This document shows, piece by piece, positions 47,646 to 61,058 of a stretch of DNA of 64,000 nucleotides. Source of the stretch: Dioscorea cayenensis subsp. rotundata (Eukaryota > Streptophyta > Magnoliopsida > Dioscoreales > Dioscoreaceae). Position numbers and translations under genes: made by a program. The stretch covers positions 434,001 to 498,000 of the forward strand of contig NC_052477.1 in the NCBI RefSeq assembly GCF_009730915.1, read 5' to 3'. The notes under the pieces were generated by a model. It made no database searches. It had not been told where the DNA came from and saw only the letters and a list, made by a program, of their open reading frames with translations. The stretch's first letter is position 1, and every line of letters begins with the position of its first letter.

Positions 47646-50600
47646 TTTTTTTTTTGAATAAAGTGGATAAACCACAAATTTATTGAAAAGGAGCAAACTG
47701 AAAGCAACAAAGTACAAAAGAAAGTACAACAAGCATAGGAGCTAAGCAGAAGTCTGTTATCCTCACCAGAGATGAGAGTAACAGAAAATAAGGAAAGCAA
47801 AAAGAAAGAAAAAAGAGGAGCAATCTGAAGCCGGCGAAGTCAACCATATGGAGGCACAGGCCAGCTCAGAGGAGGAGGAAACGGACTACTCCTGAATCTG
47901 ATCGGGCGCCCGATCACCGGTGCAGACAGAGGATCTGGAGCTGAGGAAGTTTAAGGAACGCATGATCTTCTGAGAACCCTCCGAGTCAATCAAAGAGTGG
48001 GAGTCAGAATCTGCAGTAATCCAAGAAAGAATCATATTAGCCGTATTATAAATTGTAACAGAAGTTTGTGAGCATTTTTGGTTAAAAATACGGTTGTTGC
48101 GTTCGACCCGGATATTCCGGAAGATGGCTCGAGAGCAGAGGTCCCAGATATTTCGAGGGAGAAATAATAGAGGGAATCCAATTGGTCCAAATGTTATATC
48201 ATCGAGGAGGGTAGAATTTCGTAGTCGAATAAACATTTGAATAATGACCAAATTCAGCTCAGATAGATACTGCTTTTAAGAAAAGGTGGTCCACTGATTC
48301 AGTGTTATTATGGCAAAGGGTACAAGTGTCAGTGGCAAAAGGGTTGCAACCTTTTTTGAATAGGTTCTCAAGAGTTAGAATTTTGTTATCCCTGGCAAGC
48401 CAATGAATAAGGTGATTTTGCTAGGAGACTTAGTTTTTCCGAAGTGGGATAAAGTTGATTACTAATTCCTCCATCAATTAGAAAAATTGTAAAAAGATTT
48501 GATCGTGAAAGTTCCATTCTTTTCTAATGACCAGAAGTAAGAGTCATCATGATCATTGGAACAATCCCGGTAAAAGAATTTAGAAGTCCGATGAGATCAT
48601 TTGTAGTGGGCTCGATCTAAAGAGATTACCCACGAGTTGACAATAAGAATAAATTATTTTTAAGGTAATCCAAGGGTAAGGGACGATCCAGAAAGAGAGA
48701 ATCATAAACGTTTCTAGGTGATCTGCCCTCTAACCATCTATCAAACCCGGAATAGAGTTTTTTTCACCATTGCCAATTGATTTGGTTAGGCAGGAACGGA
48801 ATGAATGAAGTATGGTATTAATTCCCGCCCAAAAGAACGATTTATTTCTAGGGGGTTGTGAGAAAAGAAAAGTTGGGGAGTCACTGTAAAAATAATTGGC
48901 TTTAATGATCATGGACCAGCATGATTCTGGTGCAGTAATGAATTTCCACCACCATTTGCCAAGTAAGGCTTTATTGAATTCCTGAAGATTAAGGATGCCC
49001 CAGCCACCCATGCTTCTGGGTCGACAAATTCTGTTCCAAGCAATTGATCTTAACCCCTTAGATCCCGTGTCCCGGCCTTTCCAAAAGAAAGTCTCCCCGA
49101 TTTTTGTCAATATCATGTATGACCTGGTAGGAAGTTTGAAAACCCGACATCCAATAAACGGGATGGAAGATAACACGGAGTTGATAAGAGTTAAGCGACC
49201 CCCCAAAGAGAGGTAAATTGCTTTCCATTGAGTGAGTCGAGAACGAACAGATTCAATCAGCATCGCCCAGTCAGCTCTTCTAGGGCGCTTTACTGGAGAG
49301 GGTACCCCTAGGTAAGTGATGGGGAGACAATCTCTATCAGCAATTAAGAATTCTTGCAGAGGAGGGATTCGGTTGATAACCGAAAAAGGTGGAGTAAAGA
49401 CAGCTTTTTGAGAAGTTGATAGAGGACGGAGCGACCTTCAAAGAGGTAAAGAATTAATTTAACAATTTTAAGGTCTTCATGCCCACCCCCCGAGAAAATG
49501 ATAAGATCATCAGCATATTGTAAATGGCAAATGCTGTTAGATTGGTCAAGTTGTACCCCAATCAGAACTTTGGAGTGAATCGCGTGAAAGAACATTGCAC
49601 TAAGGGTATCAGCCGCTAAGGCAAAGAGAAGAGGAGAGAGAGGATCACCTTGTCTTAGGCCTCTTTTGCAGCGAATGTAACCCTGAGTAGTACCATTAAT
49701 GAGAATTTGAGTTTTGGCAGATTTGAGAATTGTGTGTATCCATGAGATCCAACGACTACCAAAGCCTCTAGCTTCTAGAATCTCAAGTAGAAAATTCCAG
49801 TCCAAGGAGTCAAAGGCTTTAGCGAAATCAACTTTAAGAGCGTAGCCAAGAATTTTCCTTTTTTGAAGATTGAAAATCACTTCCTGAGCAGAATAATATT
49901 ATCACGATACGCTCTACCCTTAATGAATCCGGATTGAGAATAATCCACTAATAAGCCAACCTTTTGGCTTAATCTAGATGCAAGGATTTTGGAAATGATT
50001 TTGCAAGTGGAATTGATAAGGTCGATGGGTCCAATTCGAAAACTTCAATTGGGGATTTGGTTTTGGCTATAAGAGCAATGTGAACCCAGTTGAGGCGTTC
50101 AAAGTTTAAAGTGCCATCATAAAAATCACTACAGATTTGAAATAAATCTCTCTGAATAAAACTCCAATGTTTTTGAAAGAAGAATATAGGGAAACTATCT
50201 GGACCTAGAGCTTTATCAGCGTTAAGATCGAAAACAGCATTTTTGATTTCATCAGAAGAAAAAGGAAGTTCTAGCGAGGAGAGGTCAACTCTTTCTTTGA
50301 AATTAAAAAAAGATGGTGCCAGTTGAGAAGAAATCTGTGAGGGATTGGGGTACCAATAAGGTTCTGAAAGTAATCAGTGAAAATTTGTCCAATTTCTTGG
50401 TTACCCTCAATCCAATTCCCATTACTTCGAATTCTAGGGATAAAATTTTTATTCCTCCCATGGGCTAGCTGTAAAGGTGGAAATATTTAGTATTTGCGCC
50501 ACCCTCTTTAAGCCAAGTAATTCTAGAGCGTTGTTTCCAGTAGAAATCTCCTCTGCTTTTAGTAGAGTGTGAAGTTCAGATTGAATGTGGGCGAAACGGA

Positions 50601-51545
50601 TAGATTCATCCTCAGAAAGATTTCTACTTTCACGAGTGGTATCAAGTGAATTTAAATCAGCGAGCAAACTTTTTTATGAATGTTAGAAGCACCAAAAATT
50701 TTTCTTTTGCCCAAAGGCTAAGTTTAGATTTCAAGTAGGCAAATTTTTTTGGTGATAATGTAGGCCCCACAACCAACGAGGATTTTGATCGGACCACCCA
50801 CTTTGAATTAAGCTTTCTAGAAGATCGTTGGAGTACCAAGATTTTTTTCGAATCGAATAATCTAGAGCGAGTGTAGTGGTTGCCGAAATCCAAGTAAATG
50901 GGGGAATGATCGGAGCCAATTCTAGGAAAAGAACTTTGAGTTGTTCTAGGAAAAAATAATGGCCAATCATGTGTGTATAAAAATCTGTCCAGTCTAACCC
51001 ATAAGGGATTGGGTTGTCCATTAGTCCAAGTAAATTTGCGCCCATGTAATGGAGGATCAATAAGATTGAGGTCTCCAAGAAGTTGCTGGGCATTAGCAAT
51101 TTCCCTAGGATTAGGGTTTCCAAAATTTTTATCATTAAAAGTGAAAGAAGTGTTGAAGTCTCCACAAATGAGCCAAGGTAAATCGTGTAAATTTCTGACA
51201 GTACAAAGTTCATTCCAGAAGTCAATTTTTAAAGTCCTGTCATTAGGGCCATAAACACTTGTACAAGCCCATTTAATGTTGAGTGAAGTATTTGTGAATT
51301 CAAAAGTAATAGAGAAGGTCCCCTTGTGAATTAAGGTACCCATGATGATGGAACTATCCCAAACTATGATGATGCCACCAGCAGACCCGATGGCCGGAAG
51401 ATAATCAAAAGAATTCAGTTTCGATCCACCAATTGTTCTCCAAGTGGAGCTATGAATTTCATTGAGTTTAGATTCTTGTAAACAAACAATATCTGCTCGT
51501 GAAGAAAAAATTATGTCTTTAACTAAATGGCGTTTAGAGGGTATG
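47646..51545 (-). mobile_element. Near-complete LINE ORF2 copy, disabled
   Basis: The best LINE copy in the window, 3.9 kb on the minus strand. Endonuclease: 51540-50657, with ADIVCLQESKLNEI, SVYGPNDR, LICGDFNTSF and IGSDHSPIYLDF motifs. Reverse transcriptase: about 50400-49400, including KVDFAKAFDSLDW, GLRQGDPLSPLLFALAADTL and the catalytic YADDLIIF. Next is 49263-48730 with LSLGGRLTLINSVLSSIP and GGWGILNLQEFNKALLGKWW, then the zf-RVT tail (48251-47886, ERNNRIFN). The 3' UTR ends in the GGATAAACCAC box and an A-tract (T-tract from 47648 on the plus strand). Several frameshifts and stops (for example around 49344 and 50450) disable it. ORF1 and the start of the endonuclease are missing at the 5' end, as expected for truncated target-primed insertion. 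No target duplication was identified. Confidence 0.93.
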
Positions 51546-52199
51546 AATAATATAGTTCACATAATGGCCAATCGTGAAGAAATTATAGTTCACATAATTT
51601 TATAAAAAATGAATATGAAAAAACATAAATTGGCAATGTGTTTTGGGTTGGTTGGAGACTTGGGAGTCTATAATATATAATAGAGAGTACACACGACAAA
51701 ACTAGAAGTTTGACCCCCATAAGGCACTAACACCTAGAGTTTGGCAGGCTACAAATAGGGCCGGATCTAAAGCATCCATTATTTAAAAATAAAAAATAAA
51801 AAAATCCAAAATAAAGTGTTTTATATCTTTGCGATATTTGTTTATGAAATTGAGGCAATATTTTTATTTCTCAAAAAATTATTTTAGTAAAAATATGTCA
51901 TCTCTATTTTTTTACAGATACCTTCATAATTTTTTTTATATATAACATTTAAAATTTGAATTTTGTATATTACCTTTTTTTAAAAAAAAAAATTATATAA
52001 GTTAATTTCAGATTTCTTTTAATTTTTTAAATAAAGAGAATAAATTAATTTTTTATTAATAAAATCGAACAAGCATAAGCCACATGAATAAACAAATATA
52101 GAAAAATATAAATGAAAACAAAAACAACCAAACGAAAGGTTAGTTACAATATTAGCATACATATGCATTCTGAGAAAGAAAATGCAATAGTCATTTATA

Positions 52200-52450
52200 T
52201 ATATATATATATAAAAATGGATAAACCACGTTCATTAAAAATCCAAGGTTACAAAAGATACAACAACACTGAAACTCAGACCCATCAACAATGGGAGAGA
52301 ATCAAAACAAAGCCACCAACAAGCATACAACAATGAGAGCCTCCACAAGACAGGGGTCTCCTCACAATAGCCATATATATCAAACAATATAAGAATTTCT
52401 TAAGGCCCATATAACTGAGCCCTGGTTCCTCCGCCGGCTACAAATCAGCG
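52200..52450 (-). mobile_element. Short LINE-tail insertion
   Basis: aaaatggataaaccacgttc followed by an A-rich run containing ggttacaaaag reproduces the LINE 3' end. About 250 bp; the T-tract is replaced by an (AT)n run, and the left border is blurred. Confidence 0.6.
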
Positions 52451-52909
52451 TGAGTGCCACAAGGAGGAATGAGTTTACAAATATATACGTAAAAAAAAAA
52501 AAGGCAATGTATGATATCCCTTGCTTGTTACTGATCGATCCTGTTGGTCATTTGCCAATGAACAAGAAAACTATGGAAACATTTTTTTTCCCTTGAGGTT
52601 AGTGGCTCGGGCTGGAATGCGCGTAGGAATTGGTTGAATCAGTGAACACCACATGATGAGAAGACACATGAGAGGTGAGCACAGTGTTGCGCCAGATCAG
52701 GATCCCTTATATACTCACATCCCTGGCAATTAATCACCATCTTTTCCTTCTCTTCTTTCCATAATTAGACATAGTTACATCCGCAGATGATGGTTTGATT
52801 CACTGTACGTGCTGTATTTGTTATTCTCGTCTTTTAATTTGCCGTTCATTCCATATTTATAAATGCACTTATTTAAGCGTCTTTCATGACTATATATATA
52901 TGGTTCAGT

Positions 52910-52948
52910 CTCCTCCTCCTCCTCCTCCTCCTCCTCCTCCTCCTCCTC
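52910..52948. repeat. (CTC)n microsatellite upstream of CHX
   Basis: A dozen perfect tcc units, about 80 bp before the CHX start codon, probably in its 5' UTR. Confidence 0.95.
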
Positions 52949-53031
52949 TTTTGTTCTAAATTTTAAAAGCATATCTTAAAAACACATTCCAGTTTAGGGG
53001 GAGAGCAAGAGAGAATGTGGTGATTGCTGCG

Positions 53032-55902
53032 ATGGCGAGTGCCGTGGTTGGGAATGGCACACTAGTTTCCGCTATGCCGAAGCCGATGCAGATCACATCC
53101 CACGGAGTGTGGCAGGGTGAGTCCCCTCTCGACTCAGCCCTCCCTCTCCTCATCGTCCAGATCTGTATTGTCGTTGCCCTCACTCGCCTCCTTTCCATCC
53201 TTCTCAAACCTTTGCGCCAGCCCCGCGTAATAGCCGAGATAATAGTAAGTTCTCCATTCTAGCTATTAACACAATTCCTCTGATTTTTTTTTTTTTTGTG
53301 AAAGAAATATTAATGGAATAATTATTGCTTCCTTCCTTTAAAGTTGTACACACACACACAAATGAATAATTAATACACTTGCAGTATGGGTGGTGGCATG
53401 ACGGTGGTTGTTGAAATTTGAAATATTTTGATCGAATAGGGAGGAATACTTCTGGGGCCATCTGCGCTTGGACGTAACAAAGCCTATCTGAGCATGATAT
53501 TCCCGTCAAGAAGCCTGACGGTGCTGGACACTGTCTCCAATGTAGGCCTTCTCTTCTTTCTCTTTCTGGTTGGCCTCGAGCTCGACCTCCGCTCCCTCCA
53601 CCGCACTGGCAAGACGGCCTTCCTTATCGCCCTGGCTGGTATCTCCCTCCCTTTCGTCATGGGCATCGGCACATCTCTCGTCCTAAGAGCTACCATCTCC
53701 AAGGGTGCTCCCTCAGCACCATTTCTTATCTTCATGGGTGTCTCCCTATCCATCACCGCTTTCCCCGTGCTAGCCCGCATTCTGGCCGAGCTCAAGCTCC
53801 TCACAACCGATGTTGGCCGCATAGCCATGTCGGCAGCTGCCGTCAATGACGTAACTGCGTGGATTCTCCTTGCTCTGGCCATTGCACTCTCCGGCGAAGG
53901 GTCCCCTCTAATCTCTCTATGGGTCTTCTTCACCGGGGTGGGTTTTGTTGCGGCCGCTTTCTTCTTCCTTGTCCCTGTTCTCAAGTGGATGACACGACGC
54001 TCCCCTGAGGGAGAGCCTGTGAAGGAAGTGTACATTTGCAGCACCCTTATTGCGGTGCTCGTCTGTAGCTTCCTGACGGACGCCATTGGGATTCATGCTC
54101 TGTTTGGGGCCTTTTTAGTGGGAGTGATGGTACCTAAAGAAGGGCCTTTCGCTGGGGTGCTGATCGACAAAACAGAGGACCTCATCTCCGGCCTCATCCT
54201 ACCGCTCTACTTCGTCTCCAGTGGTCTCAAGACCAACGTGGCCACCATCAATGGCGGCAAGTCCTGGGCGCTGCTCATCCTTGTCATCGCCACTACATGC
54301 ATCGGCAAAATCGGGGGCACCCTCCTCGTTTCAATGTTAGTTAAGATGCCTCCCAAGGAGGGTCTCGCCCTTGGCCTCCTCATGAACACCAAAGGTCTCG
54401 TGGAGCTCATTGTCCTCAACATTGGCAAGGATCGCAAGGTACTATAATTAATTTCCAATTATATATATATTAGTTTCACGTCCAACTGAATATTTCTTTA
54501 TTATTATTTCAATAAGAAAAAATATTGTTTGGCGGGGAGGTACTGCTTCTTTTTACATAGAGTTTTTTTTTTTTAATTATAAAATAAATAAATTACCTTT
54601 TATTGAAAGAAAAAGATATAATTTATATTTAATGTTTCTTGTTTTCAGGTACTGAATGATGAAACATTTGCCATCATGGTGCTTATGGCCTTGTTCACGA
54701 CCTTCATCACCTCTCCACTCGTAATGGCCGTATACAAGCCTGCCCGGCTCGCTGCGCCCTACAAGCATCGCAGCATCCAACGGAAGGACAAAGAGAGCGA
54801 GCTCCGGTTAGTAATCTGCTTCCATGGCAACCGTAACATCCCCACCCTCATCAACCTTGTGGAATCCTCCCGGGGCATTCGAAAGCGAGGGCTCACAGTA
54901 TATGCCATGCACCTTATGGAGCTTTCAGAGAGGTCTTCAGCCATCTCCATGGTCCACAAGGCCCGAAACAACGGTCTCCCATTCTGGAACAAGCGTCCCA
55001 TTGGACAAGATGGCGGTGACCAGGTCGTTGTCGCTTTCCAGGCCTACCAGCAGCTCAGCCAAGTCTCCATCCGGCCAATGACAGCTATCTCCGATCTCCA
55101 CACCATCCACGAGGACGTAGTCACCAGTGCACACCAGAAGCGTGCAGCCCTGATCCTGCTCCCATTTCACAAGCTGCAGCAGCTGGACGGCTCCCTGGAG
55201 AGCATTGGCAACGCCTACCAGCATGTCAACCAGCGTGTGCTCCGCTACGCTACTTGCTCCGTCGGTATCCTTGTTGACAGGGGACTTGGCGGAACCACTC
55301 AGGTCTCATCCAGTGATGTTTCGTACACCATCACAGTGCTCTTCTTTGGTGGTCCGGATGACCGTGAGGCCCTCGCTTATGGAGCCCGTATGGCGGAGCA
55401 TCCTGGCATCGCGCTCAAGGTCCTCAGGTTCACTGCACAGCCTGGGACATCCTCCTTGTTGGGATCCCAAGGCGGAGCCAGTGAAGGAAGTGTTAGCATT
55501 AAGATAGAAGCCAATGAGCTTTCCTTGGACCTAGCGAGCATCAATGAGCTCAAGAATCAAGTGCCTGATGCAGCCACTTCCCAGTCCATCGAATACCAAG
55601 AGAAGGTGGTTGGAGGTAAACAGGACATCACGGCAGGCATCTCCACATTGAGCAGGTGCAACCTGTTCCTTGTAGGAAGAAGCCCGCGGATTGCGCCTTT
55701 GATGGGCAAAGTGGAATTCCCTGAACTTGGTCCCGTGGGAAGTTATCTGGCATCTTCAGACTTCTCCACAACAGCCTCAGTGCTTGTCATGAAGAACTAT
55801 GATCCGATAGTGGATGCCTCACCTGTTGTACAGGAGACCTTTGATTTGGAAGAAGTACCTGACACTCCAATGTGCAATGCTGCAGTTCAGTCCAACCCCT
55901 GA
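53032..55902 (+). CDS. Cation/H+ exchanger, CHX17-20 clade (CPA2)
   Basis: Membrane antiporter thought to move K+ (or another monovalent cation) against H+ and set endomembrane or plasma membrane pH. Three exons, 53032-53244, 53440-54438 and 54649-55902 (GT-AG, phase 0), encode 821 residues, normal for CHX. The exchanger domain (about residues 30-430) is strongly hydrophobic, with [47 protein letters not shown], and the active-site Asn207-Asp208 pair in [10 protein letters not shown]. Then come [26 protein letters not shown] and [20 protein letters not shown]. The soluble C-terminal half has two USP-like regions ([37 protein letters not shown]). The start at 53032 is the first ATG in frame; an earlier ATG at 53015 meets a stop at once. 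Coding DNA is markedly GC-richer than the flanks. No lesions. Confidence 0.96.
54552..54620 (-). mobile_element. Possible relic LINE tail in CHX intron 2
   Basis: A T-tract followed by aattataaaataaataaattaccttttattgaaag echoes the order of the LINE 3' end, but with many differences. Weak. Confidence 0.25.
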
Positions 55903-57576
55903 TGCATGTCCCTCGCCAGCTCCACTTGTTACGTACTATGGATTTCGATTTCATTTATCCTCATCCATAGCACTAATTAAAAAGCGATGCCAGCAATCCT
56001 TCACTATTTTTTTTAATTATTATTTATACAGAAACTAATATATAATGAAAATGACACAACATATATAGTGATAGTTGCAAATCTCATAGAATGATAGAAC
56101 CACCTTCACATTAAAGTGATCTCTTTGCCTGCCAAATGAGATACCCAGGGATCAACTCATAATAAATGGGCTTACAAGGGGTGCACTTGTGAGACTAGAA
56201 CACACTTGATCTTTAACTATTTTTAGTTCGTACTTGTACTTTTGGTTAAAATGATGATGCATCTTCCATGGATATTGATGGTATTGATTAAAATGAATGG
56301 TAAAGAATTGACTGCAAAATCTTTACAGCCGGTAGAATGACTCTCTTTAATAGCTTTTTTTTGGGTGAAAAATGTGGATAAACCATGTGCATTAGAAAAG
56401 AAGAACAAAACAACAGAAACAGTCCACTAAAGGTGGAAGACTGACAAAATAACAACACAACAACAACAAAGGCCTAAACGTGGTTGCTATATGGGGGATT
56501 TGTTAGTATTAGAAACTAGAGAAATGTCAAGACAACTTCGATTGCAAAGAATACTTTTGTTGTCTTAAACCCTGTGAGTAAAGACTGGGTGAATATCTTA
56601 TAAATATAAAAAACTTGATGTTTATTAGGTTTAGCCCATTTGGTATGTGGGTGGATGAATGGTTGGGCTGCAAGGCCCAATTTTTTTTTAAAAAAAAACT
56701 ATGTCAATTTGTAGAGGGCAAAAGAGTAATTGACAAGAAAGGCTTGGATAATGGTCTTCCATCATTTGTATGATTGAGAAGTGACTGTACACACTTTGGG
56801 GAAAAAGTGAGAAGATAAACCAAGAAGAAAGTGGAAGGAAGAAAGAGAAGGTTGAACTAGGGCAAGAGGTTGATTGGCAAATCGGTGTCGGAGTTCATCC
56901 AAACTTATTGAAGTGATCCTTGCAAGTAGCTCTCCTCGGCCTTGGAGTTTGCTTCCTCATTTTATCTTCTTCTTGATGTTTGTTGTGTAAACCCATTTTT
57001 GATATGATGAATGTGTTGATGAAATCCTCTTGTTGATGCATTGTTGATACATTGTTGTTATTCCTTTAGTAGTACCTAAAGAAGACTCTTGTTGTTTATT
57101 AGGTTCCTCGATTAGAAGGCTTTTCCATGCTAAAATCGTTGTTTTGCATTGTTGTATGTTTGATCATCTTATTCTAACGAGAATTGAGGGGCTTGGTAGT
57201 GTTTTAAGCTTGTTTATAAAAAGCTTGGGAAGACAATAGAAGCCTTAAGGAACCTCTACAAGCTTGGATGTTGTACCCAGTCCAAATTTGGACCTAGGAT
57301 CTTCTCTTATTTCTGTGAAATGCATTAGGGTAAAATGGTCATTTTGCATTAATAGATTTTTACTGGATTGCACAGTTGGTTATGTGCGAAAATCCTGCCA
57401 AAAACAGGGGGCAATTCGGTCATTTGGATTTTGTTTCCATTCATGTGTTAGAGGGGCTATAGAGTAATTTAGAAAAGAATAAAAAAACATTAGTAGCGAT
57501 CTCATTACTATAGTTAAACCGACTGTTCCTCGTAGTTTTTGCAGCCCCAAAGACTGTTGATTCTCGTCCCAAGACC
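55903..57576. other. CHX 3' flank with one LINE tail
   Basis: CHX 3' UTR, then a short LINE-tail insertion from 56355 (ttttttttgggtgaaaaatgtggataaacc) to about 56480. The remainder, to 57576, is unremarkable spacer with T/A runs and no coding frame. Confidence 0.5.
56355..56480 (-). mobile_element. Short LINE-tail insertion
   Basis: T-tract, then gtggataaaccatgtgcatt and an A-rich run with a ccactaaaggtgg hairpin. Same tail order as the other copies. Confidence 0.6.
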
Positions 57577-60500
57577 TGTAGCACCCCGATCATCAGTAGC
57601 AAAAATGACATCAGTAGAGACCAACATCGTAGCGGGGTCGAGAGTTAAAATCAAAATTCTTTTTCTCTTCCTTCTTCTTTCCTTCTCCTTCTTTGCTTCT
57701 CCATGCCGGCCGAAACCTCAAAATATAGAAATTTTTTTTCCGGCGACCAATTCCGGCGAACCAACACCTAAAATTTATTCCCCACATCCTCTTGAGTAAG
57801 GTAAGAGCCTTTATCCGAGTTTTTTACCATATATTTCTTCCGTATTTTTCATCAGTATTCATTATTTAGAAACCTAGACCAAAACCTTAGATTTTCCAAG
57901 ATTTGTGGGAGTTTTTGGGCTTAAAATGAAGCCCTTGATGTTGTCAATTGTTATTCATGAGAATTGTGGCAAAATTTCATTGTTTGATGTTGTAAAATGA
58001 GAGAAAACCATTTGTAAGGTTCGGGTTTTACTGTAGCATTCCCGACGTTACTGTAGCACCGAAAAACTTTGGTCTTTTCTTTTATTTCTTTGATCCAAAT
58101 TGAAGCTCTTCATTCAGTGAACTTACTGGTACTAGGTTTACTCCATTCTGAGGTCGTTTGGGGTTCAAAATGACAATGTTTTGCCCTAAAACCCTAAGGT
58201 TTCATATTAGGCATGTATAAATGCATTTGCATGCATTCTCTTTAGCTATCATTCTTGTGTTCATTAGTATTTGGATTTCCTGCTTGTATCTAGGTGGCGA
58301 AGCACCTCCAAAGGGAAGGAAACCGCCAATCAGTGTGCGCGTCTCCATGCGAGGCAACATGTCTTGTGAGTGGGTTATGTTGAATGCACAATTCTAATTG
58401 AATATCGAAAATATTTTAATTGTTTTCTGAAATGATTTCCATGGCCTTATCATGTTTTAAATCACTATTTCATGGATGAGAAGAAAGCATAGATGACCGC
58501 TAGAAACTATGTTTTATTTGGAATGACTTGTGGTTTACTCTCTGAAAAATCATGAGAACGCTTACTAAGGACATACATGTTTGGTGGATGAATGAAAATT
58601 GTTGATTATTACAATGAGTTCATCAAGCTTATGTGTTATAAGTGAAATTAATTATGTATGTTCAATGGATGATTTAATCTCCCTAGTGATGTATAATTTC
58701 TAAAGTTTTGAGGCATAATGTGATAAATATGGTACATGAAACCTGATGAAACCTTGAATGCTAAGGTATATAATTACACTTATGTTGAAATTGATGAAAT
58801 TTGTTCTTGTAAGTATACTGTAGGGTGCTTAATTGTAGTTGATCATATTGTGGTATATATATATCGGGTGGATGTCAATGATTATGATTACTATTTTAAA
58901 TGGAATTTCTTTAGAATGTTGATGATGAATAGCTTGAGATATATATATGACAAGTGTTGAATTGCAAAAAACTGAATATTCTTGTGAATTTCTAATAATA
59001 GTTTGATTTAATACTCCTAAGAGGATATAGTTAACTTGTGAGTATTTTGACAATGGGATTATTATAGATGAAGTAAATATTAATGTTGAGGTAATGACAC
59101 TATGATAAGAATCTAAGATATGATTGAGTATAAGAAATGGTTAAATAGTAAAGACTTGTTAAAGTAAATACTGAGGATGCGTAAAGAAGGATTTAATCAA
59201 TATATATTGGCACGTGAGATTATAGGTGATGAAATGAACACATTTTCATGACTTTTAAAGGACTTAGATGTTGGGGTTGACTAGACTTTGGGGATTAATC
59301 TTGTACTTTGAGGAGAAATTAGTGAGCTGAAGAAAGAGAAAGCTGGAATGATCCTAAGTAACTTGAGGTTTAACTAGACCAAAAGCCATGTTTGTTCTGA
59401 CGATTTTTTTATTGTATTTCAAACTTAATGTTTCCTTTCTACCTTATTGGTATTTATTTTTAGAAATGGTTTGTAAAACCTTTCACTTGTATAAGCATGC
59501 TTTTGATATTTATGATTATGAAAACAAAAGTGTTTTTATTTCTGAATGGCATGTTCTTCTAGATTGTGGATATTATAATGCGTTTAATATTGGATGGTTT
59601 TATTGTCTAAAGCAATGCTTCAGAGCTTCGCATATTATTGTGTTATTCTTGGCATTTGGACAGAAATGTTTTTGAATGTATTGGCACATCGGGATTGGAA
59701 TACTTTTTGAAAGTTTACATGCATTGCTATGCTTTGACTTTGGATTGGTGGAAATAATGTTTATTCCCGATATGTGAATGCTTGTCCTGGATAAGGACCC
59801 TGTGACATGAGTGATTCAGATTGTATTATTGCTACTGACTATATGTTGGTTTTGGATGGTGACGGCGGGCTAAGGCCCGACTCATCGCAGTAGTGGGTCC
59901 CCAACGGGCCCGACCTTTAGAGGTGGCGTTGTGGACTCGGGTGTTGATTTGTCAGATCGGTGGGAGCGTAGAGCCCTGATTGGATGATACATCGGGATCC
60001 CGGGGTCACCACACGGGATCGGTGGGACCAACGTCAAAGGTGCGAAGACTTGGACGGCTCTCAACTTAGTCGCGACGCGGCTAATGTTGGAGAGAGTGTT
60101 TTTAGGCCATTGCTTATTGATCGAGAATTTTTATTTGTTTAAGTTGGTATTTCTACTCATTTTTGGGAACTTATATCCAAGTATTTGTTTTTATACATGT
60201 TAAGGTTTTGTCGATGCTCGTGAGAACCTATGTTTTGGTTTTAAATACCAAGGTTTCTTATATTACACTTTCATTGTGTGGAAATTGTGAAGCGTTTCAG
60301 TTTACTTATGTTATTGTAAAATGTGTTTATTGTATTTCATCGATTTGTTTTGATATTCTGTTAGATTTGTGCTAACCCATTCACTGAGTGACTATGGTTA
60401 CTCACCCCCTCCTCTCTTCCAGGTTTTAGTGGTTTGGGTCGTCATAGCGAGGCGAAGTGTTAGCAGTTTGCATTCCAAGTCAGGTTGTTTATTTATTGTT

Positions 60501-60750
60501 AATCAGGTTGCATTGTATGAGTGAAGTGGATCCACTAGTGTTCTTAACTCTGTAACTGTGATTTGTATATCTTTCACTTTACTGTTGATTCTTCGAGTGA
60601 AAGTTTTGCTTTTGGTACCTTTATTATTGTGGTGTTGTTTAGCAGGAGTTTGTGAGCCTTGCGATGACTCGAGGGTTGAGTGGTGTGTGTCCCTCCTCGG
60701 GATCGTCGCGGCGGTTGTCACGTGGCGGGCCCGCGGGTCGGGACGTGACA
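57577..60750. mobile_element. Probable long Gypsy-type LTR (solo or broken)
   Basis: The block starts TGTAGCACCCCGATC and ends CGGGTCGGGACGTGACA. TGT...ACA ends with CCCCGA/TCGGG-like inner sequence are typical of long plant Gypsy LTRs. Internally it has a pyrimidine-rich leader-like stretch at 57655-57705, a GC-rich block at 59860-60080, and a motif ending ttactcaccccctcctctcttccaggt near 60400, often seen near the 3' part of such LTRs. No protein-coding frame is supported. The 5-bp flanks (agacc / ttgga) do not match and no primer site follows, so either the boundaries are wrong or the copy is truncated or recombined. Confidence 0.4.
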
Positions 60751-61058
60751 TTGGATGTGAGGTTTACGAGCTGCACAAGGTTGCCAGTAAAGTGGGCAGG
60801 CAATTCGCGGCTGCACAAGCTCCGCACATGAACAGTGACATTGCTACAACATAGTGACCAATAACATTGTTACAGTGACTTCCGTTGAAATTTTTACTGT
60901 TCCAAAAATGGAAAACCCCAACACTACAGAATGTTTTACAAAACTGCTTGGAAGTTAAAGCCGCACATATGGATCAACATTTGTAACTCTTTTATAAATG
61001 ATTTCTGGAAATATCCATTTCACACCCCTTTGGCTCTCAAACCCATTTATATCATTTT

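Larger units (their letters stand above)
51546..53031. other. Spacer and CHX promoter
   Basis: It begins with a 15-bp direct repeat (tatagttcacataat at about 51551 and 51584), then very AT-rich DNA. A LINE-tail insertion starts near 52200. A pure (CTC)n tract at 52910-52948 lies in the probable CHX leader. No coding frame before 53032. Confidence 0.5.

Noticed and set aside
51551-51598. 15-bp direct repeat as a target duplication of the large LINE
   Set aside because: Both copies lie on the same side of the LINE, so they cannot flank it. They may be a small local duplication.
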